Both the position numbers and the translations under genes were made by a program. 64,000 bases of DNA from assembly GCA_041855445.1 (NCBI GenBank), contig JBHAEG010000021.1, forward strand, positions 1 through 64,000, given 5' to 3'. The notes under the pieces were generated by a model, which had not been told where the DNA came from, did no database searches, and saw only the letters and a program-made list of their open reading frames with translations. This DNA is from Faucicola sp041855445. GTDB lineage: Bacteria > Pseudomonadota > Gammaproteobacteria > Pseudomonadales > Moraxellaceae. This document shows positions 8,344-16,508 of the stretch, in pieces (position 1 is the first letter of the stretch; the number at the start of each line of letters is the position of its first letter).

Positions 8344-10464
8344 ATGCTACCTACTAGCCAAAATAATGTAAATAATAACATTCAATTACGAACCGTTGAA
8401 TATCCAAATATATTTGAGCCATTAAGTTTGGGTTTTACTGCCTTAAAAAATCGTATTGTTATGGGGTCAATGCATACTGGATTGGAAGACCGTTTTTATA
8501 ATTATAGTAAACTGGCAAGTTATTTTGCTGAACGTGCCAAAGGTGGTGTTGCTATGATTATCACTGGGGGTATTGCTCCTAATCGTGAAGGCTGGCTGAC
8601 ACCAATGGCAGGTACACTTAATCAAAAAGCTGATGTTTTTAATCATCGCCGTTTGACAAAGGCAGTGCATAAATATCATTGTAAAATTATTATGCAGATT
8701 TTACATAGTGGGCGATATGGCTATCACCCGTTTGTTGTATCAGCAAGCCCAATTAAATCGCCAATTTCTCCATTTAAACCTCGACAAATGAGTGAAAGAA
8801 ACATTTTACAAACGATAGAAGATTATGCTCATTGTGCCAAACTTGCTCAAAAAGCAGGTTATGATGGTGTCGAAGTGATGGGTTCAGAAGGTTATTTACT
8901 TAATCAATTTTTGAGTAATCGTGTCAATCGGCGAACTGATAAATGGGGTGGCAGTTTGGAAAATCGTATGCGGTTTGCCATTGAAGTGGTAAAAGCGATA
9001 CGTCAGGCTGTGGGTGAACATTTTATTATTACTTTTCGTTTATCGATGATTGACTTAGTACCTGAAGGTAACACGATGGACGAAGTGATTAGCGTAGCAA
9101 AAGCATTGGAGCAGGCGGGTGTGACAATTATTAATACAGGTATTGGCTGGCATGAGTCCAGAGTGCCAACCATTGTAACATCTGTACCACAGGCAGGTTT
9201 TGCTGATATTGTCGCTGAGGTGAAAAAGCACGTTAATATTCCTGTGATGGTGGCAAATCGAATTAATATGCCTGACACTGCCGAAACGCTTTTAGCCAGC
9301 GGGCAGGCTGATTTAGTACAAATGGCTCGTCCATTTTTGGCAGACCCATATTGGGTAAAAAAAGCAGAAACAGGACAGACACATTTAATTAATACTTGTA
9401 TTGCCTGTAATCAAGCATGTCTTGACCATATTTTTGAAAATAAACGTTCAACTTGTTTGGTCAATCCGCAAGCTTGTTATGAAACTGAACTTATTTATGC
9501 ACCTGCTAAAAAAGCTAAAAATATTGCAGTTGTAGGTGCTGGTATGGCGGGTTTATCAGTGGCGACCGTGTGTGCAGAGCGAGGGCATCGAGTCACATTA
9601 TTTGAAGCCCAAGATAAAATTGGTGGTCAGTTTAATTATGCTAAAGTGATTGCAGGTAAAGAGGAATTTTATCAAACCATTCGTTATTTTGAAAATCGCA
9701 TTCAACAATTAGGTATTACGTTAAAACTAAATCACAAAGTCACAAAAGAAGAATTAAATCATGGTAAATTTGATGATGTTGTCGTTGCGACAGGTGTTGT
9801 ACCTCGCCAATTAGACATTGAAGGTGCAGATTTGCCTCATGTGATTAGTTATGCTGATTTATTATCGGGCAAAAAAATTGCGGGTAAAAAAGTCGCTGTT
9901 ATTGGAGCAGGTGGCATTGGCTTTGATGTCAGCGAATTTTTAACCTCACATCATGCCAGTGAATTTGTAGACATTGATGGCAACATACAGCCATCAGCAA
10001 GACCGCAGTCAATTGCTTCATGGCGTGCCGATTGGGGCGTGAGCAGTCAAGCCCATTACACAACAGAAGGCGGATTAGTTGAAGCAACACCAATTACCCC
10101 TGTACGCGATGTATACTTATTACAACGTAAAAAAGGTAGTTTGGGTAAAGGACTAAATAAAACTTCAGGTTGGGTACATCGTACAGCCATTAAACAACAT
10201 GGGGTAAAACAGCTATCTGGTATTTCCTATGAAAAAATCACGAATGAGGGGCTTTGGATAAAAAATGCAGAAGGACATAGCCAATTATTACGAGTTGATA
10301 GTATTGTGGTTTGTGCAGGACAAGAAGCAGTTAATGACTTGATGCCAAACATTGGCGATAGTCCATCTGCTCAATATCATTTAATTGGTGGAGCAAAACT
10401 TGCGTCAGAACTTGATGCTAAACGAGCTATTCGAGAGGGAGCAGAAGTGGGTGCGATGCTATAG
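8344..10464 (+). CDS. fadH: 2,4-dienoyl-CoA reductase (NADPH), FadH type
   Basis: Iron-sulfur flavoenzyme that reduces 2,4-dienoyl-CoA during breakdown of unsaturated fatty acids. The 706-residue protein has an Old Yellow Enzyme-like FMN barrel (about 18-350, KNRIVMGSMHTGLED near the start), a four-cysteine 4Fe-4S segment starting NTCIACNQACLD (about 350), and FAD/NADPH-binding halves with VVGAGMAGLSVATV (about 397) and VIGAGGIGFDVSEF (about 520). It carries about 15 extra N-terminal residues relative to E. coli FadH. AAGGAAG lies correctly before the ATG. Monocistronic, with its own terminator, and divergent from an acyl-CoA ligase. Confidence 0.93.
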   Translation: MLPTSQNNVNNNIQLRTVEYPNIFEPLSLGFTALKNRIVMGSMHTGLEDRFYNYSKLASYFAERAKGGVAMIITGGIAPNREGWLTPMAGTLNQKADVFNHRRLTKAVHKYHCKIIMQILHSGRYGYHPFVVSASPIKSPISPFKPRQMSERNILQTIEDYAHCAKLAQKAGYDGVEVMGSEGYLLNQFLSNRVNRRTDKWGGSLENRMRFAIEVVKAIRQAVGEHFIITFRLSMIDLVPEGNTMDEVISVAKALEQAGVTIINTGIGWHESRVPTIVTSVPQAGFADIVAEVKKHVNIPVMVANRINMPDTAETLLASGQADLVQMARPFLADPYWVKKAETGQTHLINTCIACNQACLDHIFENKRSTCLVNPQACYETELIYAPAKKAKNIAVVGAGMAGLSVATVCAERGHRVTLFEAQDKIGGQFNYAKVIAGKEEFYQTIRYFENRIQQLGITLKLNHKVTKEELNHGKFDDVVVATGVVPRQLDIEGADLPHVISYADLLSGKKIAGKKVAVIGAGGIGFDVSEFLTSHHASEFVDIDGNIQPSARPQSIASWRADWGVSSQAHYTTEGGLVEATPITPVRDVYLLQRKKGSLGKGLNKTSGWVHRTAIKQHGVKQLSGISYEKITNEGLWIKNAEGHSQLLRVDSIVVCAGQEAVNDLMPNIGDSPSAQYHLIGGAKLASELDAKRAIREGAEVGAML

Positions 10465-10492
10465 TTTTTATAGTTAAAATTTATTTTTTAAC

Positions 10493-10523
10493 GAGCTAAT
10501 TGTGATAATTAGCTCTGTTTTTT
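10493..10523 (+). terminator. Intrinsic terminator of fadH
   Basis: GAGCTAATT (10493-10501) pairs with AATTAGCTC (10507-10515), a perfect 9-bp stem with a 5-nt loop, followed by TGTTTTTT. It lies 29 nt past the fadH stop. Confidence 0.8.
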
Positions 10524-10570
10524 CATGTTTATATGTATCAAAGTAAACATATTGATTTTGTTATAAAAAT

Positions 10571-10599
10571 TTGCCATGACCTAACTTTTGTTGTATGAT
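10571..10599 (+). promoter_or_regulatory. Sigma-70 promoter for the lipoprotein pair
   Basis: TTGCCA (10571-10576), a 17-nt spacer and TATGAT (10594-10599) give a strong sigma-70-like promoter 50 bases upstream of the first lipoprotein ATG. There is no better candidate before the second gene, so it may drive both. Confidence 0.7.
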
Positions 10600-10648
10600 A
10601 AATAGAAACAATTGTTGTTAAAGAAATATAATACGAGGAGAAAGAAAA

Positions 10649-11260
10649 ATGAACGAGAAAAAAGAAGTATTGACTAATCGTCGAAATTTATTGATTGGTG
10701 TTGGCGGTACATTATTATTATCGGCTTGCGGGCGAAACGTGTCAATGCTTTCACGACAAATTACGACTCGTTGGGAGTTCTTGGATAGACTGCCAGCCCC
10801 ACGCAAAGTCGTTGGTTTTATCACAGATGTTATGGAAGGTGTTTTGGTGACGAATAGCTTGATAGAGTGTTTGCAGGACGATTGCTTGAAGCCTACGCAA
10901 CATGCTCTCTCAGATTTGCTGGACGTAGCGTATAAACACGATTTTGATGGCTATAAATCAAGCATCGTAACCTTGGGGCTGGCTGACTATCAACGCTCAA
11001 ACCAAAAAAATGAAATTTTGTTGAAAAGTCATGAACACGGACAAAAGTTTAATAATTTGATTCACTATTTACGAGAGAACAAAATTTCGGTGAAGACTGT
11101 AAATTCAGAAGTCTCAAAAAAAGTCGGTATAGATATGACGCCAGACGACTTATTAAATGTTGAGTATTTTGTTGCCCAAAATAATGTTTCTATGATCGAG
11201 CATTATGCTGAAATAGAGAAGATATTGGGTATAACGGTATTTGAACAGTTAGTTGCGTAA
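10649..11260 (+). CDS. Putative Tat-type lipoprotein, unknown function
   Basis: A 203-residue protein with an N-terminal NRRNLLIGVGG, hydrophobic stretch and LLLSAC lipobox (Cys about 27): a twin-arginine pair followed by a lipobox suggests Tat export and lipid attachment. The mature part is mostly helical and soluble, with a pair of Cys in ECLQDDCLK. No known family was recognised. A strong GAGGAG lies before the ATG and a good promoter upstream, so it is a genuine expressed gene. It is followed after 41 nt by another lipoprotein gene. Confidence 0.65.
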   Translation: MNEKKEVLTNRRNLLIGVGGTLLLSACGRNVSMLSRQITTRWEFLDRLPAPRKVVGFITDVMEGVLVTNSLIECLQDDCLKPTQHALSDLLDVAYKHDFDGYKSSIVTLGLADYQRSNQKNEILLKSHEHGQKFNNLIHYLRENKISVKTVNSEVSKKVGIDMTPDDLLNVEYFVAQNNVSMIEHYAEIEKILGITVFEQLVA

Positions 11261-11301
11261 ATGTCAAGTCATTTATTGTATATTGTATTGTAGGTAGTTT
11301 T

Positions 11302-12762
11302 ATGATGATGCAACAGATTGGCAAAACAATTATACCCATGTTATTCATGTTTATTTCTGGCTGTTCCTACTTTTCCGATGAATATGACATTCGGAAAAAA
11401 CGCCCAGAAAGCAGTCTTGCTGAAATTGATGTGGTGGCATCGTTACCTCAAGAAGATTTATTGACAATAGATGACATAAATATTATGCGTCAAATGGGCG
11501 TAAAAGTTGCTTTTGAAGGCGATAGTAACAGTTATCAAATTCCCAAGAATATAACCCCACAAAAACTAAAAACCGCTACTATTTTAAATTTTAATGGTCA
11601 AGAACTTCACGAATTGCCTGTTTGGTTAAATAAATTTACTAATCTTAAAAAACTTGATTTAGCAAATGCTCAAATAACGTTTGACAGTCTTGATAATATT
11701 CCAAATGCTCCTTTAGAAATTGTAAATTTATCAAATAATCGGCTATTTATTGAAGATGACTATCAAGAAAGTCAAGAAAACTTTATGAAATGGTTTAATT
11801 TTTTAAAGAAAATTCAAGGTGTTAGGGTTTTAGATTTAAGCGTAGTACGTTCTGAAAAATCGCAATTTGTGCCAGCAAACTTACATTTTTTACCACATTT
11901 ACAAAGTTTAAATTTATCGGGCAATGATATTGGCTCGGACATTACAGAATTGGGTTTAGAGCAATTAACTCAATTAAAATATCTAAATTTATCAAATACA
12001 TCATTATCTGATAAAGATATCATGCTATATATTCCAGCCAATATTATGGAGTTAGATTTAAGTGATAATCAGTTAAAAAAAATGAATTATCATGGCAGTT
12101 TACCCATGTTAAAAGTTTGGCATTTAAATGGTAATCATGATTTGAAAATAGCTGAGGAGTTTGCAGGGGGTTTTATTACTAAAAATTTAGAATATTTACA
12201 AGTTGATGAAACAATACAAGTACCACAAGGATTAGTCGATAGATTAATGGATAACAAACGTAAGGCAAAAGAACAGGCATTAAGCCAATCTAATGAGTCA
12301 GCTACAAATGAAGAACGTTATTCTGAACCAGTAGTGTCTGTTCATCGTACACAATGGATGCGGTGTAGTATTGGGCAGGAGTTTGTTGATAATCAATGTC
12401 AAGGTGAGCCACAAGCTTATACTTATGCAGAGGTAAAGCGTATTATCAACAATGTAAACAAAAAAGGCTATGCAGGTTATTATAATTGGCGATTACCTAG
12501 CAACACAGAAATGTTATATATTGTTCAATGTAGTAAAACATATGATGTTAGTAATCAACGTTGTTATGATAATAGTACAAAACCAACCATTGATTTAAAA
12601 AAATTTCCCAATACGCCAGCTCATGATAAAAGTGGCTATTGGACATCAAGCTCTAGTCAAAAAGGATATTATCGGGTCATTTATTTTGATACAGGACATG
12701 GCTATAATACTAAAGCAGAAAATAATTATAAATTCTTTGTTAGATTAGCCAGAACACCATAA
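11302..12762 (+). CDS. Leucine-rich repeat lipoprotein with DUF1566-like C-terminal domain
   Basis: A 486-residue predicted lipoprotein: signal peptide ending in the lipobox FISGC (Cys about 20), then leucine-rich repeats at about 90-280 (LKKLDLANAQI, LQSLNLSGNDI, LKYLNLSNTSL, IMELDLSDNQL), a short Lys/Glu/Ser linker, and a C-terminal domain (about 345-486) with Cys residues, GYAGYYNWRLPS and SGYWTSSSS, the look of the DUF1566/Lcl C-terminal family. The repeats are expected to form a protein-binding solenoid; the C-terminal domain is of unknown function and often found in surface proteins. Three adjacent ATGs open the frame; the first is used. Probably co-expressed with the preceding lipoprotein gene. 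Confidence 0.72.
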   Translation: MMMQQIGKTIIPMLFMFISGCSYFSDEYDIRKKRPESSLAEIDVVASLPQEDLLTIDDINIMRQMGVKVAFEGDSNSYQIPKNITPQKLKTATILNFNGQELHELPVWLNKFTNLKKLDLANAQITFDSLDNIPNAPLEIVNLSNNRLFIEDDYQESQENFMKWFNFLKKIQGVRVLDLSVVRSEKSQFVPANLHFLPHLQSLNLSGNDIGSDITELGLEQLTQLKYLNLSNTSLSDKDIMLYIPANIMELDLSDNQLKKMNYHGSLPMLKVWHLNGNHDLKIAEEFAGGFITKNLEYLQVDETIQVPQGLVDRLMDNKRKAKEQALSQSNESATNEERYSEPVVSVHRTQWMRCSIGQEFVDNQCQGEPQAYTYAEVKRIINNVNKKGYAGYYNWRLPSNTEMLYIVQCSKTYDVSNQRCYDNSTKPTIDLKKFPNTPAHDKSGYWTSSSSQKGYYRVIYFDTGHGYNTKAENNYKFFVRLARTP

Positions 12763-12790
12763 TTTTATGGTCTTGACATCTTTAGCAGAA

Positions 12791-13456
12791 TTACTGAATT
12801 TTTTCACTCATGACATAAAATGCTTTTTCTTGTTCATGATATAACAACGCATTAATTGCCTGTGAGATAGTTTCTGCGGGTTGGTCTTTTTCTATGACGC
12901 TTGATAAAGTATCAAACAACTGCGAAAAAATAGAAAAATTACTTTGTAATAAATAAGATAGCACTTGTTGGTTTAATCCAGTGACTTCAATGTCTATTGA
13001 GGTTTTAAATCGTAATTCGCCATCTTGTAAATCCATTTCTAAATTGCCCAATATCAAATCATAATTAATATGTGTAATCACAGCTATCATATCACTGCGG
13101 TGACTTTCTGGTACATGAAATGGAAAAATACTATATACTACCAATAATTGTTTATTATCAAGAAAACGTATTAAACACGCCCAATCCCTGTCTTTATCCG
13201 ACATTTGCATCGTAATATGATGCACGAAATTTTCTTTAGTTTCTGTTGGGTGATGATATACAAAACGATAATCATTTTGTTCTAATAAATGTTTTAACTT
13301 TCGTACCATTGTTGGTGTCGATTGATTTTCAGCATCATTGACATGGTCGGTTAAAACTGTGTCTTGGTCTGTCGATACATTTGTTTGTTGTGACCTTGTA
13401 TCTTTTAATAAAATTTGTTTGATTTTGCGAAAAATTTTAAAAATTGTTTTTGCCAT
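12791..13456 (-). CDS. YbjN-domain protein
   Basis: A 221-residue soluble protein whose central and C-terminal part (about 50-205) resembles the YbjN / type III chaperone-like fold: paired beta strands with DWACLIRFLDNKQLLVVYSIFP, then HINYDLILGNLEMDLQDGEL and a final helix. The first 45 residues are basic then polar and appear disordered. YbjN proteins are of uncertain function, linked to stress responses and motility in E. coli. It converges on the leucine-rich lipoprotein gene with 28 nt between, and is divergent from ccmA. Confidence 0.65.
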   Translation of the reverse strand: MAKTIFKIFRKIKQILLKDTRSQQTNVSTDQDTVLTDHVNDAENQSTPTMVRKLKHLLEQNDYRFVYHHPTETKENFVHHITMQMSDKDRDWACLIRFLDNKQLLVVYSIFPFHVPESHRSDMIAVITHINYDLILGNLEMDLQDGELRFKTSIDIEVTGLNQQVLSYLLQSNFSIFSQLFDTLSSVIEKDQPAETISQAINALLYHEQEKAFYVMSEKIQ

Positions 13457-13584
13457 ATTATTTTAATCTGTGTTAATGCTTTACTTGGGTAATTTTTTAT
13501 CTTAACAAATTTTTGGATTGATAGCTACTGGTTTACTACTAATCGTTTATAATAGGTAAATTTTATTATTGATAGTATCGTACA

Positions 13585-14220
13585 ATGTCAGTTAGTCATT
13601 CTGTTTCTCAAAATTTTGTGCTTCAGTGCCAAGCGGTTGATGTTCAACGTGGTGATTTTGTGTTGTGTGCTGATGTGAATTTTTCGCTAAAACAAGGAGA
13701 TATTTGCCATTTGATTGGGGAGAATGGCACAGGTAAAACCACGTTTTTGATGCAGTTAGCAGGATTATTGCCGATTATTAATGGCAAGGTTGTTTGGCAA
13801 GGGCAGGCAGGTTTACCTATACAACCAATTTATATCGCTCATCAAGTGGGTATTCATTTACAACTGACCGTTGCTCAAAATTTACGTTTTTTATTAGCGT
13901 TATATGGTATGTCACCGAGTGCAGAAAGTTTAGCTGAGGCATTGGCTTGGGTGGGTTTATCAGGTTATGAAGATATTGCGTGTTATCAGTTGTCAGCAGG
14001 ACAAACAAGGCGAGTAGGTTTGGCTCGATTATGGTTTTCTAAAGCTGTGCCATTTTGGCTATTAGATGAGCCTTTAACGGCATTAGATGTTAATATGGTA
14101 AAAAAAATTGAAATCATGTTGGCTGACTATGCAAGTCAAGGTGGTACGGTATTAATGACTAGTCATCAGCCTGTTGCGGTGGCAAATATGACTTTAGATT
14201 TGACAGATTTTATGTTGTAG
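13585..14220 (+). CDS. ccmA: Cytochrome c biogenesis ATPase CcmA
   Basis: ABC-transporter ATPase that, with CcmB and CcmC, releases holo-CcmE so that heme can be attached to periplasmic c-type cytochromes. The 211-residue protein has Walker A GENGTGKTTF (about 46-55), the signature LSAGQTRRVGLARL (about 137), Walker B WLLDEPLTALD (about 157) and the switch His in MTSHQP. Length fits CcmA. The stop is 8 nt before ccmB. A TATAAT-like element (about 13550) lies shortly upstream. The other ccm genes do not follow. Confidence 0.9.
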   Translation: MSVSHSVSQNFVLQCQAVDVQRGDFVLCADVNFSLKQGDICHLIGENGTGKTTFLMQLAGLLPIINGKVVWQGQAGLPIQPIYIAHQVGIHLQLTVAQNLRFLLALYGMSPSAESLAEALAWVGLSGYEDIACYQLSAGQTRRVGLARLWFSKAVPFWLLDEPLTALDVNMVKKIEIMLADYASQGGTVLMTSHQPVAVANMTLDLTDFML

Positions 14221-14228
14221 GGGCATAT

Positions 14229-14930
14229 ATGCAAAAAGTTAAAGATGAGTTAAACCTACAAACCATTGGATTTTTGGCATTGTGGCAGAGGGAATGGCTG
14301 ATTAAACAACAAAATAAAGTTCAATGGCTATACCCATTGGTATTGTTTTTGATTATTATTACCTTATTCCCATTGGCAATAGGGACAGAGCCAAAATTAT
14401 TGCATCAGCTGGGTGTGCCTGCGGTATGGATTGCAGGGTTATTGTCATTGGTGATTGGTATCGATGGGCTGTTTCGTCCTGCGTTGGATAATGGGACGCT
14501 GGCTCAGTTAGTGGTTGCAAGAGCATCTTTACCATTATGGGTGTTGGTGCGGTTGATGGTGCATTGGCTAACTAGTGCAGGATTAGTGGCAGTGTTGTCG
14601 TTTTTGGCAGTGCCATTGTTTGGGTTGTCTTGGTTTGAGGCAGGGATTTTGGCGGTGTCGATTGTGGTTGGCAGTCCATTGTTGTTGATGTTGTCAGCGA
14701 TTGCAAGTAGTTTGACATTGTCGTTAAAAAATGGGGCGGTATTAGTGCCATTGATTGCATTGCCAATGCAGTTGCCTGTATTAATTTTTGCAACAGGTGC
14801 AGTGGATTTGTTTGCGACAGGTATGAATGGATTACCCGTATTGGCGTTGCTATTTGCAGGTAGTATTTTTGCGGTAATAGTGACACCATGGCTTATTGGT
14901 TTTTCACTAAAATTGGCATGGTTAAGTTAA
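14229..14930 (+). CDS. ccmB: Heme exporter membrane protein CcmB
   Basis: Inner-membrane permease partner of CcmA in the system I cytochrome c maturation pathway. The 233-residue protein has six membrane spans and family features such as WQREWLIKQQNK near the N-terminus and GIDGLFRPALDNGTLAQL (about 78-95), close to the usual LFxxDxxxGTLEQL motif. AGGGG lies before the ATG. It is followed by an intrinsic terminator rather than by ccmC. Confidence 0.9.
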   Translation: MQKVKDELNLQTIGFLALWQREWLIKQQNKVQWLYPLVLFLIIITLFPLAIGTEPKLLHQLGVPAVWIAGLLSLVIGIDGLFRPALDNGTLAQLVVARASLPLWVLVRLMVHWLTSAGLVAVLSFLAVPLFGLSWFEAGILAVSIVVGSPLLLMLSAIASSLTLSLKNGAVLVPLIALPMQLPVLIFATGAVDLFATGMNGLPVLALLFAGSIFAVIVTPWLIGFSLKLAWLS

Positions 14931-14961
14931 ACTGTGCATATATTTGTTTAAACATCATAAG

Positions 14962-14998
14962 AAAAATCGTCTGATAAATGATAATAAGGCGATTTTTT
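14962..14998 (+). terminator. Intrinsic terminator of ccmAB
   Basis: AAAAATCGTCT (14962-14972) pairs with AGGCGATTTTT (14987-14997) through 11 bp including one G-U, followed by a further T. It lies 32 nt past ccmB and closes the ccmAB unit before argA. Confidence 0.7.
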
Positions 14999-15087
14999 CG
15001 TGAAACCATAATCATCACCCCTAGTCAAATTTGCTAAGATTTGTTATTGTAACATTTTTATCAATAATGCCAATGAGTAAAAGGACA

Positions 15088-16452
15088 ATGAACGAGCCAA
15101 TGAATACAATTCCACAATATCACGCTGTCACCGAAACCCCAAATCAAACCATACAACCTTCATACGTCCATTGGTTTCGTAACTCTGCCCCATACATTAA
15201 TACGCATCGAGGTAAAACGTTTGTCATCATGTTTAGTGGGGAAGCTGTCAAACATGAAAACTTTAGCCATTTAATTCATGATTTTGCTTTATTGCACAGT
15301 TTAGGTATTAAATTAGTATTAGTTCATGGAGCAAGACCGCAAATCGATGATAATCTTGCCGAAAATCATATAGAAACCCCTATTCATGATAATGTGCGTA
15401 TCACGCCAAAATCTGCTTTACCTTATATTTTAGAGGCGGTTGGTTCAATTCGTTTACAAATTGAAGCCCAACTATCTATGGGGCTTGCTAACTCGCCCAT
15501 GTATGGTTCACGCATTGACGCAATTTCGGGTAACTTTGTTACTGCTCGCCCATATGGCATTCGTAATGGCGTTGATTATCAATTTACTGGCGAAGTACGA
15601 GCCATTGATGCTGAAGCCATTCGTAACAATCTTATTCATGACCATGTGGTCATTTTAGGGTCGATGGGCTATTCTGCAACAGGTGAGGTATTTAATTTAT
15701 TGGCAGAAGAAGTCGCTTTACAAACGGCGATTGCATTAAAAGCAGATAAATTGATTTTCTTAGGGGAGCAGTCAGGCATTAATAATGATAATGACCATTT
15801 ATTAAAAGAAATGATACCGCATGAAGTTGATAGATTTTTACGGGATAAGCCTCAAGATAAAGAGGTGTTACGTTTCTTAAAAGCAGCCAGCGAAGCTTGT
15901 CGCAATGGTATTCACCGCACCCATATTATTTCTTATGCAAAAGATGGTGCATTATTAGAAGAATTATTTACTCGTGATGGCTCAGGTACATTAATTAGTC
16001 ATGACCCTTATGAGGAAATTCGCCGTGCTGATATAGATGATATTGTTGGCTTGATTGAATTATTGACACCACTTGAAGAACAAGGGATTTTAGTTCGCCG
16101 TTCTCGTGAACGTTTAGAAAATGAAATAGAACTATTTAGTGTTATTGAACGTGACGGTATGATTTTAGGCTGTGCTGCACTTTATCCATTGACTGAAAAA
16201 TCAGCAGAAGTCGCTTGCGTAGCAGTTCACCCAAATTATCGTAAAGGCAATCGCGGAGCAGATTTGATTGCATTTTTAGAGCAACAAGCCCGTAGTCATG
16301 GTATTCAAACATTGTTTGTTTTAACCACTCGTACTGCTCATTGGTTTATTGAACAAGGCTTTCAAGAAGTACCTGCTGAAGAGTTACCAAAAGAACGATT
16401 TGCGAACTATGATAGCAGTCGTAATTCTAAAGTTTTAACAAAAACATTATAA
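15088..16452 (+). CDS. argA: N-acetylglutamate synthase ArgA
   Basis: First enzyme of arginine biosynthesis, transferring acetyl from acetyl-CoA to glutamate. The protein has an N-terminal amino acid kinase-like domain (about 30-280; FVIMFSGEAV, LVLVHGARPQID) that usually binds the arginine inhibitor, and a C-terminal GNAT acetyltransferase domain (about 305-435; VACVAVHPNYRKGNRGADLI is the acetyl-CoA loop). The frame is open to 15031, but residues before 15088 look like leader. AAGGA at 15081 sits unusually close to ATG 15088; ATG 15073 or 15100 are alternatives. Monocistronic between two terminators. Confidence 0.92.
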   Translation: MNEPMNTIPQYHAVTETPNQTIQPSYVHWFRNSAPYINTHRGKTFVIMFSGEAVKHENFSHLIHDFALLHSLGIKLVLVHGARPQIDDNLAENHIETPIHDNVRITPKSALPYILEAVGSIRLQIEAQLSMGLANSPMYGSRIDAISGNFVTARPYGIRNGVDYQFTGEVRAIDAEAIRNNLIHDHVVILGSMGYSATGEVFNLLAEEVALQTAIALKADKLIFLGEQSGINNDNDHLLKEMIPHEVDRFLRDKPQDKEVLRFLKAASEACRNGIHRTHIISYAKDGALLEELFTRDGSGTLISHDPYEEIRRADIDDIVGLIELLTPLEEQGILVRRSRERLENEIELFSVIERDGMILGCAALYPLTEKSAEVACVAVHPNYRKGNRGADLIAFLEQQARSHGIQTLFVLTTRTAHWFIEQGFQEVPAEELPKERFANYDSSRNSKVLTKTL

Positions 16453-16464
16453 TCATAATATCAT

Positions 16465-16499
16465 CAGTGGGCTAAGCTAACTTAGCTCACTGTTTTTTT
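16465..16499 (+). terminator. Intrinsic terminator of argA
   Basis: CAGTGGGCTAAG (16465-16476) pairs with CTTAGCTCACTG (16481-16492), 12 bp with one G-U and a 4-nt loop, followed by seven T. It lies between the convergent argA and rnr genes. Confidence 0.85.
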
Positions 16500-16508
16500 A
16501 TCTATCAT

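Noticed and set aside
15088..16452. Novel kinase-acetyltransferase fusion
   Set aside because: The amino acid kinase plus GNAT order is the normal architecture of ArgA.
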